Source: Geothrix fermentans DSM 14018 (GTDB lineage Bacteria; Acidobacteriota; Holophagae; Holophagales; Holophagaceae). From it: a DNA stretch of 64,000 nucleotides. The notes below the pieces were generated by a model that did no database searches, was not told the DNA's origin, and worked only from the letters and a program-made list of their open reading frames with translations. The position numbers were made by a program, and so were the translations under genes. Location of the stretch: positions 62,001-126,000 of the forward strand of contig NZ_AUAU01000005.1 of assembly GCF_000428885.1 (NCBI RefSeq), in the 5' to 3' direction. Positions 51,484 to 59,043 of this stretch are shown in pieces. Within the stretch, counting starts at the first letter, position 1, and the number at the start of each line of letters is the position of its first letter.

Positions 51484-52062
51484 CTACCGGGCCAGGACCT
51501 CGGCCAGCATGGCCCGCAGGGCCGGCAGGACCTCGGCCTCGAACCAGGGATGGCGCCGCAGCCAGAGGGTGTTCCGGGGGCTCGGGTGCGGGAGGGGGAC
51601 GAGCCGGGGCCAGGGATCCCGCCAGGCCCTCACCAGGTCCGTCAGGGAGCCCGCGGCCGCGCCGAAGTGGTACCGCTGCGCGTACTGCCCAAGGACCAGC
51701 GTGGTCTCCAGGCGCGGCAGTCCCTCCAGGAGCCGCGCCCGCCAGGCGGCGGCGCATTCGGGCCGGGGCGGCAGGTCCCCGGACTTTCCGGTGCCGGGGT
51801 AGCAGAATCCCATGGGGAGGATCGCCACCTTCCGGGGATCGTAGAATACTTCCGGATGCATCCCGAGCCACTCGCGCAGGCGGCGGCCGCTGGCATCGTC
51901 GAAGGGCACGCCCGACTGGTGTACCCGCCTCCCCGGCGCCTGGCCCGCGATCAGGATCCGGGCCTCGGGGTGGAACTGCAGGATGGGGTTCGGTCCCAGC
52001 GGCAGGTCCGCGCAGCGGGTGCAGGCGCGGACTTCGGCGAGGAGCGAGGCGTGGATGCCCAT
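51484..52062 (-). CDS. uracil-DNA glycosylase family protein
   Basis: A 192-residue protein of the uracil-DNA glycosylase superfamily. Motif A is IAGQAPGRRVHQSGVPFDDASG and motif B is PLPHPSPRNTLW. An N-terminal CTRC pair (RACTRCADLP) resembles part of the Fe-S cluster of family 4 enzymes, but the further cysteines needed for a 4Fe-4S cluster are not evident. It probably removes deaminated bases from DNA, with exact substrate unproven. It lies between topB and the DUF885-like gene, all on the minus strand. Confidence 0.82.
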   Translation of the reverse strand: MGIHASLLAEVRACTRCADLPLGPNPILQFHPEARILIAGQAPGRRVHQSGVPFDDASGRRLREWLGMHPEVFYDPRKVAILPMGFCYPGTGKSGDLPPRPECAAAWRARLLEGLPRLETTLVLGQYAQRYHFGAAAGSLTDLVRAWRDPWPRLVPLPHPSPRNTLWLRRHPWFEAEVLPALRAMLAEVLAR

Positions 52063-52083
52063 GCGGGCCCGGGCTCCGCCGGC

Positions 52084-53316
52084 CTACAGGCCCAGCGCCT
52101 TGGGCAGGCGCGGGCTGGAGATGAGGTCCACGAATGCGGCCCAGCGGCGGGCGGGATCGGCCTCGGTGCCGCCCTGGCGCTCCACCCAGCCCCGCACCAG
52201 GTGCTCGCCCAGGTTGTAGTTGATGACGTAGCTGCGGTAGGCGTCGATGAAGCGCAGGCGCTGGGCCGCCTGCTCCGGCGTCCGCAGGGAGTAGCGGACC
52301 AGGAAGGCCTCGGCCTCCTCGCGGCTGAGGCGGCCGTCGAGGTAGCCCCGGGCGGCTTCGTTGTCGGCGAAGGCCAGGAGCTTCATCTCCGCCTGCACCC
52401 GGGCCCAGCGCTCCGCTTCCAGGGGGTCGAGGCCCGCCAAGGGGAAGAGCACGTCGCGCTCGAAGGCCAGCCGTTCCCCACCGGGGAAGGCCACCTCGAT
52501 GCCGAAGTTGGCGGTGCCTTCCGCGATGAGGGACTGGGGCGAGAAGAGCGGATAGATGGAGAACTCCACCCAGCCCCGGCCCCCGGGCGGCCCCTGGGCG
52601 AAGCGCTGCTCCAGCAGGGCGTTGTAGACGTGGTGGCCGGGGTAGCCCTCGTGGGCGGCCAGGTCCAGGGCCCGGTCCATGGCGATGGGCAGGTCCAGGT
52701 TCACCTGGATCACCGAGGTGCCGCCCCCCTGGTACCAGTTGTAGGCGGACCAGGCCTTGTCCCGCACATACTCCACGCGGAAGTGGTCCGAGGCCGGCAG
52801 CGTGGCGTGGCGGCGCGTGCGCTCGCGGGCCTCGGCGATGGCGGCCTGGAAGACCGCGTCCACCCGGTCCGGCGGAAGGAGCACCCGCTCCCGGGCCGCC
52901 TGGTAGCGGTCCTGGACCGGCCCGCGGCCCTCCAGGAGCCCGTCCAGCCGCGCCAGGGCGGCCTCGAAGGTGGCCTCCGGCGTGTGGGGCGGCCGGACCT
53001 GGTACAGGGCCTCGGCCTCGTCGTCGAAGCGGAAGCGCTGGCCGTCCAGGCGGGCCAGGTGCGCCGCCACGGCCCCCAGCTGCCCCAGGAGGTAGTCGCG
53101 CCGGGGCGCCTCGCCCGGCGGAACGCCGGCCGCGGCCACGCCATCCAGAATGCGCCCGGCCTCCGCCCTCAGGGCGGGAAGGGGCCGCGGATCCCCGGCC
53201 TCCGCCTCGGCCTTCCACTCCAGGGGCCCGTAGTAGGCATCCACGAAATCGGCGTCATGGCGGCCCACCGCCAGCACCAGCCTCACGTAGTCCGTCGCCC
53301 ACCCTGAAAGCGCCAT
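52084..53316 (-). CDS. DUF885-like putative zinc metallopeptidase
   Basis: A 410-residue helical protein with the motif LAAHEGYPGHHVYN, the His-Glu...Gly-His-His signature of DUF885 proteins, and a downstream EGTANFG glutamate expected to be the third metal ligand. DUF885 proteins are thought to be metallopeptidases; most are longer (550-600 aa) and exported, whereas this one lacks a signal peptide. The function is therefore uncertain. It follows the small DUF3606 gene by 43 bases. Confidence 0.6.
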   Translation of the reverse strand: MALSGWATDYVRLVLAVGRHDADFVDAYYGPLEWKAEAEAGDPRPLPALRAEAGRILDGVAAAGVPPGEAPRRDYLLGQLGAVAAHLARLDGQRFRFDDEAEALYQVRPPHTPEATFEAALARLDGLLEGRGPVQDRYQAARERVLLPPDRVDAVFQAAIAEARERTRRHATLPASDHFRVEYVRDKAWSAYNWYQGGGTSVIQVNLDLPIAMDRALDLAAHEGYPGHHVYNALLEQRFAQGPPGGRGWVEFSIYPLFSPQSLIAEGTANFGIEVAFPGGERLAFERDVLFPLAGLDPLEAERWARVQAEMKLLAFADNEAARGYLDGRLSREEAEAFLVRYSLRTPEQAAQRLRFIDAYRSYVINYNLGEHLVRGWVERQGGTEADPARRWAAFVDLISSPRLPKALGL

Positions 53317-53359
53317 GCCAGTCGAGGCCTCCCACCCTTCGACTGTACCCGGGCCGGCG

Positions 53360-53536
53360 TCATTTCCCGAGGTAGCGCTTCACGTCCTCGACCCCGGGGC
53401 CCACGGCGCTCACCGCATCCCGGAGCTTCTCGCGGGAGACGCTGAAGTAGATGGCCCAGTCCAGCAGGTCGTGGGGATCCTCGACGCGGATCTGCTCCTG
53501 GTCTTCGGAGGAGGGGACGTTCAGGTGGTCGTGCAC
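53360..53536 (-). CDS. DUF3606 small protein
   Basis: A 58-residue protein starting at GTG 53536, preceded by AGGAG with a 5-base spacer. The core DLLDWAIYFSVSREKL, then AVSAVGPGVEDVKRYL, matches the DUF3606 pattern (W..KF.VS...L..AV..VG.....V...L), a small helical domain of unknown function. A pair of LytTR-type repeats lies about 96 bases upstream, oriented with this gene, which suggests it belongs to the same regulon as the LanB locus. It is too short to appear in many gene calls. Confidence 0.75.
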   Translation of the reverse strand: MHDHLNVPSSEDQEQIRVEDPHDLLDWAIYFSVSREKLRDAVSAVGPGVEDVKRYLGK

Positions 53537-53631
53537 GGCAACTCCTGGCGCGGGAACCGGGACCTGGGCCCCGACGCATGTTCCTACGCCTAAATGCTAG
53601 GCCGGGCCCCCGCGGGAAGCCGCCTTTCCCC

Positions 53632-53661
53632 CCGAACGGTCGTTTTCCCCCGCCGAACGGT
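53632..53661 (-). promoter_or_regulatory. pair of LytTR-type binding repeats upstream of the DUF3606 gene
   Basis: On the minus strand ACCGTTCGG occurs twice (53661-53653 and 53640-53632), start-to-start distance 21 bases (12-base spacer). Both copies fit the LytTR consensus (T/A)(A/C)(C/A)GTTN(A/G)(T/G) at every position. They sit between the lanB stop and the DUF3606 start. Confidence 0.65.
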
Positions 53662-53662
53662 A

Positions 53663-56600
53663 TCAGATCCGCGCGGCCGATCGGCCGGCTTCCACCGCTC
53701 CGCCCTTGGCGCGGGCCAGGCGCGAATCATAGAGTCGGGTCAGGTACTCCATGAGCACCCACTCGCATTCCCGGTGGTCGGTCCTGAGCAGGCGGTTGAG
53801 GTGCATGTGCGCCAGGCTCCCGGCGATCCGGGCCAGGTCCTCCCGCACCAGGCCCCGGCCCCAGGCCTCCCGGATCCGCGCCAGGCCCTCAGAGCCCGGG
53901 GCATCCGAGGCCGCCGGCTGGGCCAGCGCCGCCTCCAGGTCCTTCCTCAGCTTCCGGTAGGCCGCCCCCATCTGCACGGCCCCGGCCCCCTCGTCCCCGA
54001 ACTCCCTCCGCAGGCCGTCCCGGGTGGCCTGGGCCAGGTCCTTCCGCTCCCGCAGGTCCAGCCCCAGGGCCGTCCAGATGGCGTCCGTCTCCTTCAGGCC
54101 CGCCCGCCAGCGGTCCTCGTGGGTGGCCCCGGAGGCCAGGCGGTCCAGGACCCGGTGGCTGTCCTCGGAGAACCAGGCCTCGGCCAGGGCGAATCCCGCG
54201 GCGCCGCCGTAGCGCTCCAGCTCGGGCTCGAAGGTGTCCACCTGCCACCGCCAGAGGAGGCCCTGGACCAGGTGGCGCTCCAGGTGCCGGTGGACCAGGG
54301 GGAGCAGGTCGCCCAGGAGCCGCGACGGAATCCCGTGGAAGCGCAGCCGGAGGTGGGGCTCGGGGTCGTGGTAGCGGACGAAATGCCAGCGGTCCCAGTA
54401 GCCCTGCGCCTGGGTCCAGCGCAGGAGGGGCTCCAGCTCCACCAGGAGCCGGTCCGCACTGGCAGGCCCGCAGTAGAGCTTCAGATACAGCCACTCGGAG
54501 CCCGGGGCGTGGGCCCGGACCTCCCGGGACGCGGGCTCCGGGAGGCGCAGGGGGGCCGCCGCGGGCCTGGCGGCCCCCGTCTCGAACGGGATGACCAGCT
54601 CGTGGGCGAAGCCCCCTTCCGGCGCCGTCACGGGGGCCTGGCCCGGATCCGGGAAGCACTCCGTGAGGATGAACGAAGGCCGGCGGGCCACCAGGTGGTG
54701 CAGGGCCTCCACCCACAGGACGCGGTCCAGGTCCACGAGCAGGGTGTTGTCCGCATCCGTGAGGGTGACGAACCGGGGCAGGCCGCGGTGTTCCCGCAGG
54801 GCCTGGAAGGCCGCCCAGGCATCCCCCCCGCCCGCCTTCAGCTCGTCGGCGCCGATGCGCCAGCGGGCCTTGCAGAGCACATGGCGCCCGCGGGTCACCC
54901 GCGGCAGGAAGGGCAGGTCCTCCAGGGCCCCCCAGGACCAGCCGCCGGACCGCCCGTCCTGGTCCTGCAGGTGGGCGAGGAAGCGGTAGACCACCGGTCC
55001 CCGGCCGAAGTTGTGGGCGGAGGAAAGACGGGGGACCACCTCGCGCCCCAGGCGCCGGGAGGCCAGCACGACGCGGCCCTCCCGCACGGTCACCAGCAGG
55101 TCCTGCGGGAGGATCGTCTGCTCGTGGGCCGTGCCGGGGGTGGCCAGGAAGGGGATCTCGTACTGGCGCAGGGCGGGCCGCGCCAGGATGTTGCCCATGC
55201 GCCCCTCGGGCACGTGCACCACCTCGGCGAACACCGCCTCCGGGCGGGCCGCCTCCTCCTTGCGGAGGTGGGCCCGGAGCGCCGCGCCCAGAGCCTCGTC
55301 GCCGGAGGCGAACCGGCCCAGCCAGCGGGCCGCCGTGGGCCCCGAATACTGCTCCATCCAGAAGGTGAAGCCGCCCTCGTCCAGGGCCTCGGCATCCGGA
55401 GCGGAAAGGCTGGCCAGGGCGGCGAAGGCCGGCGGGAAGGCCGGCAGGTTCCGCGGAGTCAGCGCCGCCACGTCCGCATCCGTCAGCTCCCAGGCCTGGT
55501 GGCCCTGCCACCGCGGGATCTGCCCCATGAGGAAGCGGTCGCGGTCGGTGAGCGCCTGGGGGCGGACCGGGACCGGAAGCGTCAGGTCCTCGAGCAGGGG
55601 GGAACCGTACGAAGGGATCCCGTCGAAGCCGAGGCCGCTCTCCTCGTCCAGCACCTCCAGCAGGGGCATCCAGCGCACCCCGAAGCGCTCCGTGAAGGCC
55701 GCGCGGAACCGGGCCAGAGGCCCGTCGGCGGGGGGCGCGGGCGTCAGGCGGCGGAGCGTCTCCACGCCTTCCTCCAGCGCCCTGCGCACGACGGGGGACA
55801 GGGCCAGGTCCGCCGCCGGGCGGAAGAGATCCACCTGGAGGACATCCCGGGTTCCCGCCGGGGCCTCGAGCTTCGCGAGGGCGGGCGCCTGGTCCGCGTA
55901 GCCCCCGGGGCGGGCGCCGAGGGGGGCCTCCCGGAGGCCCTCCAGCTCCCGGGCGAGGGCCGCCAGGGGCGCGGCCAGGCCGTCCGTGAGCGGGTGGGAC
56001 CGGAGGGCGGCGATCACGTGGCCCAGGGGATCGGCGCCCGTCAGGGGGGGGTGCAGGTCCGAGCGGAGCACCTGGGCCGCCACGAGCCGCTCCAGGAAGG
56101 CCTGGGCCTCCCCGGGATCCACCTCCTGATGGCGGGCCAGGCGGGCGGCGAGGTTCCCCAGGCGCAGGCCCGTCTGGGCCTGCTGGAGGGTGAAGTCCAG
56201 GTGGGGCGTGGCCTCCACCGCCTCGAGGTGGTAGGTCCGCCCCTGGCCGCCCGGGTTGCGGGCCTCGAGGTAGCGGTGCCAGCCGCCGCAGGCGTGGAGG
56301 CTGGTGTTGGCGTGGTACCGGACCATGGCGCGCACCTCCGGCGCCTGTTCCAGCCGGTCCACCAGGGCCTCCAGCACACCCCAGTCCAGGCGCACGGCCT
56401 TCCGGCTGGCCTGCCAGGACCCCACCGACAGCCGGCTCGCCGCGCCCCAGGCCCCGAGAGACACGCCTGCGAAGAGGCCGAAGGGCGTGCAGCGGCTGCT
56501 CATGCGGCTGAAGTACTTCACCAGGGATCGCTCCACGCCGCGGGCCGCGGCCTCGTCCAGGGTTCCCGCCAGCCAGGCGTCCAGGCGCGAGGCCAGGTCC

Positions 56601-56821
56601 GGCGAGGCGAGCGCCACCGCCTCGCGGACGGTCTCGCGGCGGGCCAGGCCCCGGAGCGTCTCGCGCAGGGCCTCCCGGTCCGCCTCCAGGCGGGTTCCGG
56701 AGAGCCGCTCGCCCAGGGCCTCCAGCCATGTGGGGGGGCGGCGTGAGAGCGCGTCCAGAGGCAGGGCCGGGCTGCGGAGCACGAAGAAATCAGCGGTTCG
56801 GCATTCGGGTGGAGGAAGCAT
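53663..56821 (-). CDS. class I lanthipeptide dehydratase LanB, full length
   Basis: A 1052-residue LanB. The N-terminal part (FFVLRSPALPLDAL..., SSRCTPFGLFAGVSLG) is the glutamylation domain, which uses Glu-tRNA to activate Ser/Thr of a precursor peptide. The C-terminal part, from about residue 772 (WLYLKLYCG...HFVRYHDPEPHLRLRF), is the SpaB-C elimination domain that removes glutamate to leave dehydroalanine or dehydrobutyrine. Having both domains in one chain is the class I lanthipeptide form. The ATG at 56821 is chosen from the start MLPPPECRTADFF; GTG 56872 would add 17 residues, and neither has a strong ribosome site. It is divergent from the peptide gene at 57021. No LanC cyclase is found in the window. 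Confidence 0.92.
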   Translation of the reverse strand: MLPPPECRTADFFVLRSPALPLDALSRRPPTWLEALGERLSGTRLEADREALRETLRGLARRETVREAVALASPDLASRLDAWLAGTLDEAAARGVERSLVKYFSRMSSRCTPFGLFAGVSLGAWGAASRLSVGSWQASRKAVRLDWGVLEALVDRLEQAPEVRAMVRYHANTSLHACGGWHRYLEARNPGGQGRTYHLEAVEATPHLDFTLQQAQTGLRLGNLAARLARHQEVDPGEAQAFLERLVAAQVLRSDLHPPLTGADPLGHVIAALRSHPLTDGLAAPLAALARELEGLREAPLGARPGGYADQAPALAKLEAPAGTRDVLQVDLFRPAADLALSPVVRRALEEGVETLRRLTPAPPADGPLARFRAAFTERFGVRWMPLLEVLDEESGLGFDGIPSYGSPLLEDLTLPVPVRPQALTDRDRFLMGQIPRWQGHQAWELTDADVAALTPRNLPAFPPAFAALASLSAPDAEALDEGGFTFWMEQYSGPTAARWLGRFASGDEALGAALRAHLRKEEAARPEAVFAEVVHVPEGRMGNILARPALRQYEIPFLATPGTAHEQTILPQDLLVTVREGRVVLASRRLGREVVPRLSSAHNFGRGPVVYRFLAHLQDQDGRSGGWSWGALEDLPFLPRVTRGRHVLCKARWRIGADELKAGGGDAWAAFQALREHRGLPRFVTLTDADNTLLVDLDRVLWVEALHHLVARRPSFILTECFPDPGQAPVTAPEGGFAHELVIPFETGAARPAAAPLRLPEPASREVRAHAPGSEWLYLKLYCGPASADRLLVELEPLLRWTQAQGYWDRWHFVRYHDPEPHLRLRFHGIPSRLLGDLLPLVHRHLERHLVQGLLWRWQVDTFEPELERYGGAAGFALAEAWFSEDSHRVLDRLASGATHEDRWRAGLKETDAIWTALGLDLRERKDLAQATRDGLRREFGDEGAGAVQMGAAYRKLRKDLEAALAQPAASDAPGSEGLARIREAWGRGLVREDLARIAGSLAHMHLNRLLRTDHRECEWVLMEYLTRLYDSRLARAKGGAVEAGRSAARI

Positions 56822-56890
56822 GAAGGGGGCTTTCCCGGAGACAGGCGCCTCCAGGGAACCACCCGGAGCCACCGAAGGGGCGAGGATCCG

Positions 56891-56921
56891 CTGAACGGTG
56901 GCATCCGGGGGGTCGAACGGT
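56891..56921 (-). promoter_or_regulatory. pair of LytTR-type binding repeats facing lanB
   Basis: On the minus strand, ACCGTTCGA (56921-56913) and ACCGTTCAG (56899-56891) lie 22 bases apart start to start, 70-100 bases before the lanB start. Nine of nine and eight of nine positions fit the LytTR consensus. The pair mirrors the one facing the peptide gene. Confidence 0.65.
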
Positions 56922-56937
56922 TGAACTGTGTTTTCAT

Positions 56938-56970
56938 ACCGTTCATGGAAAGCGGTTGGTTTCCGTTCGA
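56938..56970 (+). promoter_or_regulatory. pair of LytTR-type binding repeats facing the peptide gene
   Basis: ACCGTTCAT (56938-56946, full consensus match) and TCCGTTCGA (56962-56970, one mismatch) on the plus strand, 24 bases apart start to start, about 50-80 bases before the GTG of the peptide gene. The spacing is slightly wider than in the other two pairs. Confidence 0.6.
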
Positions 56971-57020
56971 GCCGGACTCACAAACAGGGTCGCGCCCCGT
57001 GGCGCCACCTTGGAGCTCCC

Positions 57021-57182
57021 GTGACCACCACCCTCTCCTTCCGCAAAGAATCCATCCAGCAGTCCAGCCGCGAGAGCGAAGCGCTGAGCCGCCAGGTCCT
57101 CGAACGCACCGATGCCACGAGTCCGAAGCATGCCCGTGAGCAGCGGCCGATCACCATCACCACCTCCCTCACGACGATCTGA
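57021..57182 (+). CDS. putative LanB precursor peptide with Thr-rich, Cys-free core
   Basis: A 53-residue peptide: GTG start at 57021 with GGAG and a 5-base spacer. The leader region LSFRKESIQ resembles the L-x-L-x-K-x-T/S-I motif of class I lanthipeptide precursors, as known from Bacteroidota. A charged middle (SEALSRQVLERTDA) follows and the peptide ends PITITTSLTTI, with five Thr and one Ser in the last ten residues. It contains no cysteine at all, so thioether rings cannot form within it; LanB could only produce dehydrobutyrine and dehydroalanine. It lies divergent to lanB and 43 bases before the kinase gene. The precursor role is inferred from position, size and leader pattern. Confidence 0.72.
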   Translation: MTTTLSFRKESIQQSSRESEALSRQVLERTDATSPKHAREQRPITITTSLTTI

Positions 57183-57225
57183 TGCCGGCCCTAGTGGGCT
57201 CGTCGAATCCGGGACAGGGGGGGTC

Positions 57226-58308
57226 GTGGGTTCGGCGAGCCGCTTGGGTTCATGGTTTCCCTTGGCCCGGAATTGGCGGGTCATCGGAATCTGCTACGCG
57301 CTGTGGGTCCTATTCGTTCTGTATGACCACTGGATATCCCATCGCGTCGGATCCGGATGGTGGCTGGCCAGCGCCTTTTCCTCTCCGCTTGCGCATATTG
57401 GCGCCTTCGCCTTCCTGGCCCCCCTGCCCTGGATCCTCCCCCGCCGGCTCCCTTCACCCTGGAACTTCATCCTGGGGTTCGTCCTCTCGGTGCTCACCTG
57501 TGAATCCGCTTCCGCCCTGCTTCCGGTCCTCGACGCTTGGATCCTCACCCGGGGCGGAGTCCAGTTCAACCTCGGCAAGCTCGTCCAGCTCTACACCTCC
57601 CTCGTGGGGCCGGCCATGATGATCGTCGGAGGCCTTGTCGCGGCGCGGGCCCACTCGGAGGAACTCCGGGTGGCCTCGGAGGCCGAGGCCCTGGTGGCCA
57701 AGAACCGCCTGCTCCAGGGGCAGGTGCATCCCCACGTGCTGTTCAACGCGCTGAACGGCCTGGCGGAACTCGTCCACAAGGACCCGAAGGCCGCCGAGGA
57801 TGCCATCCGCCACCTGTCGGACCTGCTCCGGCGCCTCCTGCGGGCCTCGGAGCACCTGAGCCTGCCCCTCTGGGAGGAGCGGAAGATCGTGGCGGACTAC
57901 CTGGCCCTGGAGGCCATCCGGCTGGGCGACCGGCTCCGGATCCGCTGGGAGTGGGACGAGGCCCTGGATGACATCGAGGTGCCCCCCCTGCTCCTGCAGC
58001 CCCTGGTGGAGAACGCCATCAAGCACGGCATCGCGCCCAGCATCCCGGGCGGCGAGGTGGTCATCCGGGCCCGGAGCGAGGGAGGGATGATCCGCCTGGA
58101 GGTCTGGAACTCCGGGGCGCCCTTCCGGGAGAGGGGCGGCGCCGGCGGCATCGGCATCCGGAACCTGCGCTCCCGGCTGACCCTGCATTTCGGTTCGGCG
58201 GCCGAGCTGCAGCTGGGGCCTTCGGACCAGGGCACCCTCGCCTGCATCCGGTTCGAGGCAACCCAAGTAGACTTCCTGCATGAAGCCATTGCAGGCCCTG
58301 GTCGTTGA
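57226..58308 (+). CDS. LytS/YehU-type sensor histidine kinase
   Basis: A membrane kinase of 360 aa from GTG 57226 (preceded by a G-rich AGGGGGGG). Four hydrophobic segments (CYALWVLFVLYDHWI, IGAFAFLAPLPWILP, FILGFVLSVLTCESASALL, PAMMIVGGLVAARA) form a sensor region with almost no extracytoplasmic domain. The His_kinase domain has QVHPHVLFNALNGL (phospho-acceptor His170) and the N-box LLQPLVENAIKHG. The lack of a sensing domain fits kinases that detect hydrophobic or peptide ligands through the membrane helices. It follows the peptide gene and overlaps the response-regulator gene by 29 bases. An ATG at 57112 would put its N-terminus inside the peptide gene. Confidence 0.88.
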   Translation: MGSASRLGSWFPLARNWRVIGICYALWVLFVLYDHWISHRVGSGWWLASAFSSPLAHIGAFAFLAPLPWILPRRLPSPWNFILGFVLSVLTCESASALLPVLDAWILTRGGVQFNLGKLVQLYTSLVGPAMMIVGGLVAARAHSEELRVASEAEALVAKNRLLQGQVHPHVLFNALNGLAELVHKDPKAAEDAIRHLSDLLRRLLRASEHLSLPLWEERKIVADYLALEAIRLGDRLRIRWEWDEALDDIEVPPLLLQPLVENAIKHGIAPSIPGGEVVIRARSEGGMIRLEVWNSGAPFRERGGAGGIGIRNLRSRLTLHFGSAAELQLGPSDQGTLACIRFEATQVDFLHEAIAGPGR

Positions 58309-59032
58309 TGACGAACCCCTGGCGCGGGAGCGGCTCTCCCGCCTCCTGAAGGAAGCGGGCTGCACCGTCGCCGGCGAGCTGGGGGACGGCGTGGCCCTGC
58401 TGCAGTGGCTCAAGGAGCCGGGCCGGGAGCTGGCCGAGACGGACGTCATCTTCCTGGACATCCAGATGCCCGGGCTCAGCGGGATGGAGGTGCTGGCCGA
58501 GGCCGCCGGCGGACCACCCGTGGTCTTCGTGACGGCCTACTCCTCCTACGCCGTGCAGGCCTTCGAGCTGGCCGCCGTGGACTACCTGCTGAAGCCCGTG
58601 TTCGCGGACCGGCTCGCCAAGTGCCTCCAGCGCCTCCAGGACCGGCTGGTGCGGCCCCTCAGCCCCGCGGAGCTGAAGACCCTCCTGCCCCCTCCAGTCC
58701 GGTTCCCCATCAAGGCCGGGGACGGCGAGGTCTACATGGACCTGGACCTGGTGACCCACTTCGAGCTGGTGGACGAGCATGTGTGGGCCTGCCGGGGGCA
58801 GAACCGCTACCTCACGCGCTGGATCAGCCTGGCGGAGGTGGAGCAGGCCTTCCCGGACGACGGCATGCTCCGGATCCAGCGCCACCTGCTGCTGCGCCCG
58901 CAGACGGTGAAGGGGATCCGCCCCGCCTCCGTGGGGCGCATCAAGGTGCTGGTGGCTCCCGCGGTGGAGCTCACCGTCAGCCGCGCCATGACGCCGAAGG
59001 CCAAGGAGTGCATCCGGGCCGGCACATCCTGA
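58280..59032 (+). CDS. LytTR-family response regulator
   Basis: A 250-residue regulator. The receiver domain has the acidic pocket VVDDEPLAR, phospho-acceptor Asp60 in IFLDIQMPG and the TAYSSYAVQAF and LLKPV segments. A linker leads to a C-terminal LytTR DNA-binding domain (about residues 140-245) with the typical NRYLTRWISLAEVEQAF and LRIQRHLLL strands. LytTR regulators bind paired direct repeats, and such pairs lie upstream of lanB, the peptide gene and the DUF3606 gene. The start overlaps the kinase gene by 29 bases, and the stop is 11 bases before the UvrA gene. Confidence 0.93.
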   Translation: MKPLQALVVDDEPLARERLSRLLKEAGCTVAGELGDGVALLQWLKEPGRELAETDVIFLDIQMPGLSGMEVLAEAAGGPPVVFVTAYSSYAVQAFELAAVDYLLKPVFADRLAKCLQRLQDRLVRPLSPAELKTLLPPPVRFPIKAGDGEVYMDLDLVTHFELVDEHVWACRGQNRYLTRWISLAEVEQAFPDDGMLRIQRHLLLRPQTVKGIRPASVGRIKVLVAPAVELTVSRAMTPKAKECIRAGTS

Positions 59033-59043
59033 GGGGGCCGGCC

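Noticed and set aside
49337..53307. Very long antisense open frames (over 1200 codons) on both strands across topB and the DUF885-like gene
   Set aside because: They are rich in Arg, Gly, Pro and Ala, have no domain signals and mirror the codons of real genes; G+C-rich DNA produces such shadows.
56928..57182. Longer 84-codon version of the peptide gene starting at GTG 56928
   Set aside because: It would run through the LytTR repeat pair and lacks a ribosome site; the GTG at 57021 has GGAG at the right distance and starts at the leader-like motif.
57112..57225. Histidine kinase start at ATG 57112
   Set aside because: It would overlap the peptide gene and add a Ser/Pro/Arg stretch with no similarity; GTG 57226 starts just before the first membrane helix.
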